A DNA stretch of 64,000 nucleotides from Bartonella birtlesii IBS 325 (GTDB taxonomy: Bacteria; Pseudomonadota; Alphaproteobacteria; Rhizobiales; Rhizobiaceae), in NCBI RefSeq assembly GCF_000273375.1, contig NZ_CM001557.1, forward strand, positions 446,466 through 510,465. The letters are read 5' to 3'. A program made the position numbers and the translations under genes. Under the pieces are notes generated by a model. It had not been told where the DNA came from, searched no databases, and saw only the letters and a program-made list of their open reading frames with translations. Within the stretch, counting starts at the first letter, position 1. Each line of letters opens with the position of its first letter. This document shows positions 31,269 to 39,935 of the stretch, in pieces.

Positions 31269-31781
31269 TTATTTCTCTCTTTGTGAAAATGGACGATCAG
31301 AATGGCGCTTTGCTTTTATCCAGATGCGCAATTCGTCGATGAGGATAGCAATGACACCAAATGTGATAAAACTATCAGCAAGATTAAAAATAGCAAAGGA
31401 GAAAACATCGCCGATATGAAAGAGAATATAATCAGTGACATGGTGAAAACGAATACGGTCAATAAGATTGCCGATTGCTCCACCAATGATGATGGTAAGA
31501 CCAAAACGCGTTAAAAATCTATTCTGCGCCGTGCTTTTCCATAACCATAAAAGGAAAACAATAATAGCAAGCGTTATGGCAATAAGTCCCCAGTGAGAAA
31601 AAGAAGAAAAAAACGAAAACGCAATACCAGAATTACGCACATGGTAAAGGGAAAGAAAAGGAAGAAGCGAATTTGCTGTTCCAAGGAGCATATTGTGTAT
31701 AATCCAGTATTTGACTGCTTGGTCAAGTCCTACTGTAACGATCAAGCCAAGAAGAAAAAAAAGCAGTGATTTACGTGTCAT
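31269..31781 (-). CDS. lspA: Lipoprotein signal peptidase (signal peptidase II)
   Basis: Aspartyl protease of the inner membrane that cleaves prolipoproteins after lipidation; its products would include the lipoprotein at 8344. It has 170 residues with four transmembrane spans. The conserved boxes LDQAVKYWI, RNSGIAFSF, GGAIGNLIDR (first catalytic aspartate region) and FNLADSFI (second) are present. Its ATG overlaps the stop of the upstream rRNA/tRNA methyltransferase (4 bases, 31778-31781). Confidence 0.95.
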   Translation of the reverse strand: MTRKSLLFFLLGLIVTVGLDQAVKYWIIHNMLLGTANSLLPFLSLYHVRNSGIAFSFFSSFSHWGLIAITLAIIVFLLWLWKSTAQNRFLTRFGLTIIIGGAIGNLIDRIRFHHVTDYILFHIGDVFSFAIFNLADSFITFGVIAILIDELRIWIKAKRHSDRPFSQREK

Positions 31782-32626
31782 ATTTTAGTCTCACATGGTT
31801 CTAGTGTTAAATAAGGACGACGAATTTCATAAAGCATGATAGCTGTTGCTATTGCTAGATTAAGTGAGTCGGCGCATCCGCTTTGAGGAATACGCGCAAG
31901 TTTATCACAATGATTTGCTAGAATATCTGATAGCCCCTGTTCTTCATTTCCCATAAGAAGTATAACAGGACCATTTTTGAAATCAATGCTACGGTAATCG
32001 GTAGGTCCTTTAAGATGTGTGCCAACAATCATGGCTTTAAAGTGATCAGACCAATTTAAAAAATCACTTTCATCACAACGATAAAGTGGTATAGAAAAAA
32101 TCGATCCCATCGTTGCTCGGACTGTTTCGGGTGAAAAAGGATCTGTTGTCTCACCAATCAAAATAACGCCTTTAGCACCTACGGCATCAGCAGTACGAAT
32201 AATGGTGCCAAGATTTCCAGGATCACGCACCCGATCAAGTGCAACATAAACGTCTTTGACTTGCTCTTTGATCATTTCAAGGGGATGCCACTGTTGTTTG
32301 AAGATACCAATAACTGTTTGCGGATTATCCCGCCTAGTAAGTGATTCCATCACCTTTTGTGAAGCTTTAATGACAAAACCGCCATTGGCTACAGTATATG
32401 CAGCGGTGTTTTCAATAGCGGTATTACCAATTTTGCTTTTAGAAAAAATCAGTGTTTGTATTGTCCAGCCAAGATTGAGAGCATTAATCACCAATTTCAG
32501 TCCTTCTGCCATGAAAAGACCTTCCCGATTTCGGTTTTTCTTCTGGCTGAGTGCACGAAGGTCTTTGATGATAGAATTGCTAAGAGAGGTGATTTCTTTG
32601 ACCTTTCCGATTTTTGATATACACAT
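31778..32626 (-). CDS. TrmH (SpoU) family RNA 2'-O-methyltransferase
   Basis: SPOUT-class methyltransferase acting on tRNA or rRNA ribose. From the ATG at 32626 it has 282 residues. A substrate-binding N-terminal domain (SLSNSIIKDLRALSQKKNRNREGLFMAEG) precedes the knotted SAM domain with DRVRDPGNLGTIIRTADAVGA, LLMGNEEQGLS and IPQSGCADSLNLAIATAIMLYEI. The exact nucleotide target cannot be told from sequence alone. The gene is packed between the class I methyltransferase (3 bases) and lspA (overlap), implying one message. Confidence 0.9.
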   Translation of the reverse strand: MCISKIGKVKEITSLSNSIIKDLRALSQKKNRNREGLFMAEGLKLVINALNLGWTIQTLIFSKSKIGNTAIENTAAYTVANGGFVIKASQKVMESLTRRDNPQTVIGIFKQQWHPLEMIKEQVKDVYVALDRVRDPGNLGTIIRTADAVGAKGVILIGETTDPFSPETVRATMGSIFSIPLYRCDESDFLNWSDHFKAMIVGTHLKGPTDYRSIDFKNGPVILLMGNEEQGLSDILANHCDKLARIPQSGCADSLNLAIATAIMLYEIRRPYLTLEPCETKI

Positions 32627-32628
32627 AT

Positions 32629-33561
32629 TCAAGCAATCCAACGACTAAAAAGAGAAGTAGAAAGGGCACGTTGCGTGGTTTCTTCACGTAAGATTAATTC
32701 TCCTGATTCGACAATACCACCAAAATTTATCAATTCATCACGCATGAGAGTGTGAAGTGTATAGAAAGAAGCACGAATAGAATAAGCAGTAAGTACAATC
32801 GCAAGAGGTTTATCAGAAAGCAGCTTACGACAATTTGTAATCATGGTGGATAAATGATCAAATAATTGCCAAATTTCTCCATGAGGGCCACGTCCATAGG
32901 CAGGAGGATCAAGAAGAATCATATCATAGTTTTTTTTACGACGCAGTTCTCGTTCGACAAATTTTACAGCATCATCGCAAATCCAACGAATAGGGTAATC
33001 TGATAATCCTGCTCTTTCTTGATTTGTTTTAGCCCAAGCGATAGCTTTTTTAGAAGCATCAACATGTGTAACATTTGCACCCGCACGTGCACCAATCAAA
33101 GAAGCGATACCCGTGTAGCCAAAAAGGTTAAGCATTTTAATCGGACGTATAGCTTGCGTAATTTGTTCTTCCATAAAGCGCCAATGGGCATCTTGTTCAG
33201 GAAAAACACCCACGTGACGAAAAGAAGTAAAACGGCCTAGAAAAGACAATCCATTCCAAGAAAGAGGCCAAGTTTCACCAAGCGGTTTTTTAGGAAAATG
33301 CCAACGACCAACACCTTCTTCATCTCTGTTACCAGTGAAAATGGCATCAACATCTTCCCATTTCTTTTGTGATAAAGCAGGTTTCCATAAGGCTTGTCCC
33401 TCTGGTCGAATAATGCGGTAAGCTCCATAACGCTCTAATTTTTGTCCATTACCAGAGTCAATAAGAGCATAATCTGCACTTGCCCCTGTTTCTAAAATAA
33501 CAGGTAATTTTTCCTGCGGATATCTATTGTTGTGGTAAGATTGAAAACATTTTGCAGGCAT
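32629..33561 (-). CDS. Class I SAM-dependent rRNA methyltransferase (RlmI/COG1092 type)
   Basis: A 310-residue methyltransferase. The SAM-binding motif is MLNLFGYTGIASLIGARAGANVTHVD; the catalytic-loop segment is ILLDPPAYGRGPHGEIWQ. The layout (short beta-rich N-terminus, then Rossmann fold) is that of the RlmI-like group that methylates cytosine C5 in 23S rRNA, but the PUA domain of RlmI is reduced or absent, so the target is open. It is first in a three-gene minus-strand cluster with the TrmH-family enzyme and lspA. Confidence 0.88.
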   Translation of the reverse strand: MPAKCFQSYHNNRYPQEKLPVILETGASADYALIDSGNGQKLERYGAYRIIRPEGQALWKPALSQKKWEDVDAIFTGNRDEEGVGRWHFPKKPLGETWPLSWNGLSFLGRFTSFRHVGVFPEQDAHWRFMEEQITQAIRPIKMLNLFGYTGIASLIGARAGANVTHVDASKKAIAWAKTNQERAGLSDYPIRWICDDAVKFVERELRRKKNYDMILLDPPAYGRGPHGEIWQLFDHLSTMITNCRKLLSDKPLAIVLTAYSIRASFYTLHTLMRDELINFGGIVESGELILREETTQRALSTSLFSRWIA

Positions 33562-33711
33562 ATAGAATATCGCGATACGGGTGTTGTTATAAAGCTCTCG
33601 AATTTTTTGTAAGAGTGTAAAGCCCCAGAGTCAATTAGGGTATGTACAGGAAAAAAGAAAAAGAGCAGTTTTTATTCTATATTGAATACACAAAAAAACT
33701 TTCACACACAT

Positions 33712-34020
33712 TTATACCATATCTGTGATTGATTTTTTTAATTTTTCGAGTTCCGCATTACTCTTTTTAAGGGCTTTTTTGCATTTATGATATGCAAACC
33801 AATTGCTTAAGCTTCCCAATAAAACGCCAAGACCAAAAAAAATAAAGAGCCATATAAAAAAAGGAGCGTGATAAGTAAAATTTTCTGAGTTTGTCTGAAA
33901 AAGATCAAGCGTCAAAGTAACCATTTGACGATTAGCTACAATAAAAGCAACCAAAAGCGCTGTAGGAATCACCAAAATAATTATGAAAAGGATACGTTTA
34001 AATGTCATAAATTTACTCAT
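33712..34020 (-). CDS. lapA: LapA-domain (DUF1049) inner-membrane protein
   Basis: Small membrane protein of 102 residues: an N-terminal transmembrane helix ([21 protein letters not shown]), a short loop ([11 protein letters not shown]), a second helix ([25 protein letters not shown]) and a coiled-coil tail rich in Lys and Glu. This is the LapA layout; in E. coli LapA works with LapB in controlling lipopolysaccharide synthesis. Its ATG overlaps the ihfB stop by four bases, the usual rhizobial arrangement; trpF, which commonly follows in relatives, is absent here. Confidence 0.82.
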   Translation of the reverse strand: MSKFMTFKRILFIIILVIPTALLVAFIVANRQMVTLTLDLFQTNSENFTYHAPFFIWLFIFFGLGVLLGSLSNWFAYHKCKKALKKSNAELEKLKKSITDMV

Positions 34021-34295
34021 TGGTTAAGTCGATCACGCAAATCCTTGCCAGTTTTAAAAAAAGGAATCCATTTTTCTTCAACCGCAACTGCATCACCTGT
34101 TCGTGGATTACGGCCGTTGCGAGCTGAGCGGCTTTTGACAGAGAAAGCACCAAAACCTCGAAGTTCTACACGATTGCCATTTGCAAGTGCTGTTGAAATT
34201 TCCTCAAAAATAGCGTTCACGATATTCTCTACATCACGTTGAAAAAGATGTGGATTTTGACGTGCAATAATCTGTATAAGCTCTGATTTAACCAA
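34017..34295 (-). CDS. ihfB: Integration host factor, beta subunit
   Basis: DNA-bending histone-like protein; IHF-beta pairs with IhfA (not in the window). It has 92 residues: [17 protein letters not shown], then [22 protein letters not shown], the DNA-binding arm with its tip proline in RNPRTG. An HU-beta paralogue is the alternative, but the sequence details and the linkage to lapA favour IhfB. Divergent from lptC across 198 bases. Confidence 0.9.
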   Translation of the reverse strand: MVKSELIQIIARQNPHLFQRDVENIVNAIFEEISTALANGNRVELRGFGAFSVKSRSARNGRNPRTGDAVAVEEKWIPFFKTGKDLRDRLNQ

Positions 34296-34493
34296 AATAG
34301 CCTCACTTTCACACCAAAAAAGGTTTTCTATAGTTTTCTATAATTGTGCATTTCATCCATACACATTACAATATACAAATGAATAAGAATAAAACCAAGA
34401 AAAAACAAATTTACAAGAAACAAAATTTGAAAATACCTTTTATAGAGGTTATACAGATTGAAAGACACGGAACATTTAAGAGATTAGGGAAGT

Positions 34494-35137
34494 ATGTCCG
34501 TACATAATCATTATAAAGTCTTTTCAACGCAATCCCCTTTGGCTGATGTTTTTAAAAAAGCATCTCGTCATTCGCGTTGGATTAGCATATTAAAATTTTT
34601 TTTACCTCTTGCTGCATTGTCTGTAGCATTCGTTTTTTGCTGGTTTACATTTTTTTTGCTCCCACTGCTTCTGAACCTATAGTTTTGGATAATGAAGAGG
34701 AAGGAATAGCCAAATTGACAATGCTCAATCCCAAGTTAGAAGGTTACACACGCGCTCATGAACCTTATTGGCTTAAAGCAGAAAGGGCATTTCAAGATCG
34801 TACACATTCTGGAACAATTGGTCTTAAAAACATTACAGCTGGAGCATTTGTTGGCAAACAGAAACGGGTTTTTCTTGATGCACAAGGGGGATTTTATGAT
34901 AATACGAATGGTTATTTACAGTTGGATAAGCCCTTCACCATTACGACCAATGATGGAATGGTTGCACAATTTATGACAGCAAATATTAATTTATCCGAGG
35001 GGCATTTAAATACAAATAGACCTGTCAATATTCAGCGTGCAGGTTTACAGCTTGCAGCAAATGCTTTGCAAATTCGAGAAAAAGGACAAAACATATACTT
35101 TCATGGTGGCGTGCATTTAGTGATTGGTCAGCCATGA
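34494..35137 (+). pseudogene. lptC: LPS export protein LptC, single-base frameshift in a T run
   Basis: LptC is the bitopic inner-membrane protein that passes lipopolysaccharide from LptB2FG to LptA. The frame from the ATG at 34494 gives a cytoplasmic start and a transmembrane helix (ISILKFFLPLAALSVAFVFCWF), then stops at 34680-34682 inside a nonsense tail. The periplasmic domain (FAPTASEPIVLDNEEEG, later NGYLQLDKPFTITTNDG) lies in the next frame and runs to 35137. The junction is a run of eight T at 34650-34657; nine T would give one 214-residue LptC of family length. It is followed by lptA and lptB, so an LPS transport cluster is intended. Confidence 0.9.
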
Positions 35138-35182
35138 GATTATATCAATTACAAATCTTAAATGATTTTTATAGCAGTGTAG

Positions 35183-35827
35183 ATGTCTGTGAATAGAAGA
35201 ATTGTGAGAAATGATGAGATGAAGCTGAGGGGATTATATAAAAAATGGATGAAGGCTTCTTTGGCTTTGAGTATTGGAATACTAGGATTTGAGACAGTTT
35301 TTGGATATGCTGAAAGTGCTCATTTTGGTATTAGTTTATCAAATGACAAAGAACCGGTAGAACTTTATGCAGATTCTTTAGAAATACGTGATAAAGAGGG
35401 AATAGCGCTCTTTCGGGGTGATGTTTCTGTGGTTCAAGGTAAAAGTCTTTTGCGAACAGCAAAATTGATCGTTTACTACGATAAGATGCGTAAAGGAGCA
35501 GAGAGAGTTCAAGCAGAGACAAAGGCATCATCACCTGCTTGGTTTGGTTCGACAGGTGTTCAGAAAATGGAAGCTTTAGGAAAAGTTTATATAAAAATTG
35601 CTACACAAATCGCTACGGGGGATAAAGGTGTTTTTGATGGTAAGTCAAAAATAATGCGCTTAACAGGGAAGAATGTTGTGTTAACAGACGGTGATAATGT
35701 GGCGACAGGGTGCGCACTCACAGCAGATATGAAAAACGGCAAAGCTTTTTTAGAAGGTTGTGAAACATCTGAGAAAAAGGGTCGTGTTTCCATCATTTTT
35801 AAACAAAGTCAAAAGAATGGCCATTAA
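35183..35827 (+). CDS. lptA: LPS transport periplasmic protein LptA
   Basis: Periplasmic bridge protein of the LPS export machine (OstA-like domain). It has 214 residues from the ATG at 35183, or 202 from the in-frame ATG at 35219; neither has a strong ribosome-binding site. A signal peptide (KASLALSIGILGFETVFGYA) is followed by the OstA-type beta-jellyroll: PVELYADSLEIRDKEGIALFRGDVSVVQGKSLLRTAKLIVYY. It stands between lptC (45-base gap) and lptB (6-base gap), the standard rhizobial order. Confidence 0.88.
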   Translation: MSVNRRIVRNDEMKLRGLYKKWMKASLALSIGILGFETVFGYAESAHFGISLSNDKEPVELYADSLEIRDKEGIALFRGDVSVVQGKSLLRTAKLIVYYDKMRKGAERVQAETKASSPAWFGSTGVQKMEALGKVYIKIATQIATGDKGVFDGKSKIMRLTGKNVVLTDGDNVATGCALTADMKNGKAFLEGCETSEKKGRVSIIFKQSQKNGH

Positions 35828-35833
35828 GATTTC

Positions 35834-36628
35834 ATGTTTGGAATCAAAAGAAAAAAACAGACGGATAGAGATGATTCAGCAAGTGAAGCTTTAAGAAAAC
35901 GCTTAAAAGGGACTTTAATTGCCAGTCATTTGATGAAAATTTACCGTGGAAGGCAAACGATTAAGGATGTTTCTTTTGGCATTCGTACTGGAGAGGCTGT
36001 TGGCATTTTGGGTCCCAATGGTGCAGGAAAAACGACTTGTTTTTATATGGTTACAGGTCTCATGAAATCTGATGGAGGATCCATTAGAATTGATGGATTT
36101 GATATAACACATCTTCCTATGTACAGACGTGCTCGTTTAGGTATAGGCTATCTTCCCCAAGAAGCTTCTATTTTTCGTGGTCTTTCGGTAGAAAATAACA
36201 TTAAAGCTGTTTTAGAGATTGTAGAGAAAGACCGCTTCAAACGGCGCGAAGAGTTAGATGCACTTTTACATGAATTTAAAATTGACCATTTACGAAAAAT
36301 GTCTGCCCTTTCTTTGTCAGGAGGGGAGCGTCGGCGACTCGAAATCGCACGTGCTTTAGCTTCTCGCCCCAATTTTATGTTGCTTGATGAACCATTTGCA
36401 GGAATTGATCCTATCGCTATTTTTGATATCCAGCAGCTCATTCGTCATTTAACGAGGCGTGGGATTGGTGTTTTGATAACTGATCATAATGTGCGCGAAA
36501 CATTGGGGCTTGTCGATCGTGCTTATATTATTCACGCTGGGCAAGTATTAGTTCATGGTTCTCCTGACGATATTATCAACAATGTTGATGTGCGCAGAAT
36601 TTATTTAGGAAATCAATTTTCTCTCTGA
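35834..36628 (+). CDS. lptB: LPS export ABC transporter ATP-binding protein
   Basis: ATPase that powers LPS extraction with LptF and LptG. It has 264 residues; an N-terminal extension of about 25 charged residues precedes the ABC domain. Motifs are GPNGAGKTTCFYMVTGL (Walker A), LPQEASIFRGLSVENNI (Q loop), LSGGERRRLEIARALA (signature), FMLLDEPFAGIDP (Walker B) and DHNVRE (H loop). The QEASIFR text is the LptB hallmark. Starts 6 bases after lptA. Confidence 0.95.
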   Translation: MFGIKRKKQTDRDDSASEALRKRLKGTLIASHLMKIYRGRQTIKDVSFGIRTGEAVGILGPNGAGKTTCFYMVTGLMKSDGGSIRIDGFDITHLPMYRRARLGIGYLPQEASIFRGLSVENNIKAVLEIVEKDRFKRREELDALLHEFKIDHLRKMSALSLSGGERRRLEIARALASRPNFMLLDEPFAGIDPIAIFDIQQLIRHLTRRGIGVLITDHNVRETLGLVDRAYIIHAGQVLVHGSPDDIINNVDVRRIYLGNQFSL

Positions 36629-37795
36629 TTATGTTTTCATTTACGCTTAAAGAGATCAACATGATGAGCATAAATAGTGACCTATGTCCTTACGTTGATG
36701 TAACCAAACATATTTCACAGAAAAAATATGAAATTTAATTTGATTCTTCATAAGTTATTATTTGTATACATTTTATCATAGAATTAAAGATAAGAGCCAT
36801 TCTTTATACAGAGACTGTGACAGTTTTGTTAAAAGCATTCAATGAATAAGGAGATGTTGGAGATATTATTGGTAGGAAAAAGGAAATTTAGTTGGGATAG
36901 ACAATAAGATTTTTTCAGGAGAGTATGTTTATAATACTATTTTTAAAAGGCACCTTATTTTGTGCTAAAATTTTTTATAATAAACAGTGGAAAAAGAATT
37001 TCATCAAGATGAAATTGTCTCATTATTGGATGTGTTTAGTTTGCTTTTAAGGGTAACATAAAAAAAGATATCACTAGATTAACCTAACAATGAATGATAG
37101 ACGAGGCTATAAATAAATGCACGTTTTGTTGGAAGGTATAGGGATATTCATAATATTTTTCTTTGTTAAATTAAACAAACATATCAATGATGCTGCTTCG
37201 GATATTTTTATGGTAGTACCCATGGATTATGTTGCGGTTATTAAATAGAATTTATGATATTTTGTTGGTTTGCATTGCGCATTTAAAAGCGGGTGCATGA
37301 CCTTGGATGTTGAACCCAATACGTAAGCCCTTTTAAAGTAACCATCGAATGATTTAATGCCTTTAGATTGTTGTAATCAGGTAGCACTCAAGCTACACAG
37401 AAATTGTCAAAGTAATGTACCATTTTGTTTCGATACTCTTCTCATTTTATGGAAGCCAGTTTTTAAAAGTAAAGAGGAAAGTCTGATGAAAAAGTTGCAC
37501 ACCAACTTTTATACTGGAAAGCTCCAGAAATTTATAAGTGATTGGCGTTGTCACGTATCATAGGAAAATTAAATTTATGGACAACGTCAATTCTGTGTTT
37601 TCTTATGCTGTTAATTAGGAGTTGAATGACTATTTATTGTTGCGCTGAGAGCAATATGAGATGAATAGAATCATCACCCATTATAAATTGGAAATAAAGT
37701 CACATGTGATGATGCGAGAAAGTGAAAGAACTTTAGAGAACACCGTTTACAAGTTTGTAGGTGAGCATTTGAGCATGTAAAAGGAAAATTAAAGT
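36629..37795. other. Decayed gene-poor gap between lptB and ptsN
   Basis: These 1167 bases hold no intact gene. In related Rhizobiales this interval carries rpoN (sigma-54) and hpf (ribosome hibernation factor); neither is intact here. An open stretch of 39 codons at 37661-37780 (MNRIITHYKLEIKSHVMM) loosely recalls the basic helix of hpf, but the likeness is weak. Bases 36629-37640 show nothing I can recognise. Confidence 0.5.
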
Positions 37796-38260
37796 ATGAA
37801 TTTGAGTGAGTTAATTGCACCGGAAGCAATTATTCCGGCTCTTAAAGCGAATTCGAAGAAACAAGTTTTGCAGATTTTGGCCGAAAAAGCTGCTGAGCTT
37901 ACAAATCTTAGTGAACGTGTAATTTTTGATATTGTTTTACAACGTGAAAAACTGGGTTCAACGGGCCTTTGTGGTGGCATTGCAATTCCTCATGGAAAAT
38001 TGCCAGAGATTGACCGAATCATTGGTATATTTGCGCACCTTGAAAACCCAGTTGATTTTGAAGCTCTCGATGACGAGCCGATAGATCTTGTTTTTCTTTT
38101 ATTAGCACCTGAAAATGCTGGTGCAGACCATTTGAAAGCTTTATCACAAATTGCGCGTGTTTTACGCCATAGTGATGTCGTTCAAAAATTGCGCAACACC
38201 CATGATGCCGATGAACTTCATACTTTATTGATTCAAAATTCAGAATCGAATGCAGCTTAA
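37796..38260 (+). CDS. ptsN: Nitrogen-type phosphotransferase EIIA protein (PTS-Ntr)
   Basis: EIIA-Ntr, the terminal phosphate acceptor of the regulatory PTS-Ntr system. It has 154 residues. The phosphorylated histidine is in GLCGGIAIPHGKLPEIDRI near residue 66. The family segments LGSTGL and DLVFLLLAPENAGADHLKAL are present. The ATG at 37796 follows AAGGAAAA. It survives although the rpoN gene that usually lies just upstream in relatives is missing. Confidence 0.94.
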   Translation: MNLSELIAPEAIIPALKANSKKQVLQILAEKAAELTNLSERVIFDIVLQREKLGSTGLCGGIAIPHGKLPEIDRIIGIFAHLENPVDFEALDDEPIDLVFLLLAPENAGADHLKALSQIARVLRHSDVVQKLRNTHDADELHTLLIQNSESNAA

Positions 38261-38267
38261 AAGATGA

Positions 38268-38298
38268 TGTTGTGTATGATTGCGGATCATGCACAACA
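38268..38298 (+). terminator. Strong hairpin directly after ptsN
   Basis: TGTTGTGTATGAT (38268-38280) and ATCATGCACAACA (38286-38298) form a 13-base-pair stem with one G-U pair and a 5-base loop, starting 7 bases after the ptsN stop. No U tract follows, so it is either a processed 3' end, a Rho-dependent stop with a protective hairpin, or another RNA structure. Confidence 0.45.
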
Positions 38299-39385
38299 GA
38301 TATGAAATAACAATGCAGTACACATTTAAACAGCTAAAAATATTCCCCCTAAAATGGTTTTTTGTAAGAACTAAAAATAAAAGAATTTCTGGCTTTTGTT
38401 ATTTTTCTCTACAAAGCATTTATTATTTTATGCTGTGAAGCACTCTATGATTTGGGGATAGCTTATGTGATTTTTTGTAAATTGAGCTATTTAAGGGTGG
38501 ATTTTGCTTAAAACAGTAACTCTTTTAAAGAGCCAATATTAAACGACAATTTTATACGATAAAATCATAGACTTTAGATTGGGCACAAGGCTTGTATGCA
38601 TCTATAAGCGTTCCATAGGGTTTAATGAAAAAGTCCTTTAAAAACGATTAGAGACAGGGGTTAGGAATGACTGTGGAAAAAAGTTAAATTTTTTGTATAT
38701 TCATGACAGAGAAACAATACGGTTAAACTCGTGTAGATTGCTGAAATTACTTTAAAAATTTACAATAAAATAGGAAAGCGTATGATGGGAACAAGTGGTT
38801 TCAAAGGAGGCAAAGTTATCTGCGGTTACTGATGCTGTTTTTTTTGTATTTAAAGCTTTTAAAAGCGTAAGAGAGATGGCATCTCTACAAAGTTGAGTCC
38901 GCATAGAAGCATTATCATTCGCAAAAGAAGAGAGAATTTTATGATTTTTGTTAAAGCAGATGGTCGGATATGTTAGCATATGAATGGTTTTCAAAGAACT
39001 GTGAAATTTAGAGTATTTTTTTTATGGTGTGCTTTCCGATTTGCTGCAAATTTATTACGGTAAAAGAGCATAGTTTATTTCTTAAGAAGGTGATGGTATA
39101 TTTAGGCTTTATTTTAAATTCTAATTGCTTAAAGAGATGTTGTTTGTATGAAAAACAAATTTGGTTGTATAATATCAAAATATTGTTTTTTAGCCTGGTT
39201 ATTGAATAAAAAATTCATACTTTGTAATAATGAGAGGGTTAAAATTAAAAGGAAGAAACTATTTTGGTTAATATGAAATATTTCACTTGTTGAAAGGATG
39301 GGGACAACGACATTAAGGCATCAACGAGTTTTTGTTGAGCTTTTCAATGAAGAGAATCTTGTTAGAGACTAAAGAAGTGAGCTAA
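38299..39385. other. Gene-free region between ptsN and the IalB-family gene
   Basis: About 1.1 kb of AT-rich sequence without a credible gene. Two open frames exist (38752-38994 minus, 39024-39209 plus), but they begin at weak starts, have no ribosome-binding site and show no recognisable family. The last 100 bases should carry the promoter of the IalB-family gene. Together with the lptB-ptsN gap this makes about 2.3 kb of almost empty sequence within 2.8 kb. Confidence 0.5.
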
Positions 39386-39895
39386 ATGAAGATGTTTGAA
39401 AAGACTGTTATTGCTGTATCTGTAATGGTTTTGGTTATTACCGGAGAAGCATGTGCACAAACGCCAAGCCGTTTAAATCAATTTGAAGCTTGGGGAACCT
39501 ATTCTTATAAATCGTCCAAAGACACAATTTGCTATGTGTTGTCAGTACCTTTACAATCTCTTCCCACAACGGTTAATCATGGTGATAATTTCTTTTTGGT
39601 GACCAAGCGTTCTCATTCGCCTGTCTCCTTTGAACCGCAATTCATGGCAGGTTATACACTGAAAGAAGGATCAAAAGTTACTGTGATTATCGGAGATAAG
39701 GATTTTGATTTTTTCACAAAAGATTCATCAGCTTGGTTGTCTTCATCAGAGTTAGAAAAGCAGCTTGTTTCTGCTATGCGTGCTGGAATGAATATGACAG
39801 TGAAAGCTCTCTCAAAACGGGGAACTTCTACTACCTATACTTATTCTTTAAAAGGGGTTACTGCTGCATTGAATGCAGCAGAGAAATGTCATTAA
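39386..39895 (+). CDS. Invasion-associated locus B (IalB) family protein
   Basis: Secreted protein of the IalB family, named after the Bartonella bacilliformis factor for erythrocyte invasion. It has 169 residues with a signal peptide ([20 protein letters not shown], cleavage after ACA). The mature part shows [21 protein letters not shown], the usual W-x-C core, and ends with ALNAAEKCH; the two cysteines (in TICYV and EKCH) probably form a disulfide. Alphaproteobacteria carry several paralogues, so a specific virulence role cannot be claimed. The rlmN start lies 40 bases downstream. Confidence 0.85.
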   Translation: MKMFEKTVIAVSVMVLVITGEACAQTPSRLNQFEAWGTYSYKSSKDTICYVLSVPLQSLPTTVNHGDNFFLVTKRSHSPVSFEPQFMAGYTLKEGSKVTVIIGDKDFDFFTKDSSAWLSSSELEKQLVSAMRAGMNMTVKALSKRGTSTTYTYSLKGVTAALNAAEKCH

Positions 39896-39935
39896 GGTCT
39901 CTATAACCCTGAATTATGATGTAAATTGGAAAACA

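Noticed and set aside
37357..37563. Plus-strand open frame of 68 codons in the lptB-ptsN gap.
   Set aside because: No recognisable domain, no ribosome-binding site; did not resemble rpoN or hpf.
38752..38994. Minus-strand open frame of 80 codons in the ptsN-IalB gap.
   Set aside because: TTG start, no ribosome-binding site, no signal or membrane segment and no family recognised; length is within what AT-rich non-coding DNA can give.
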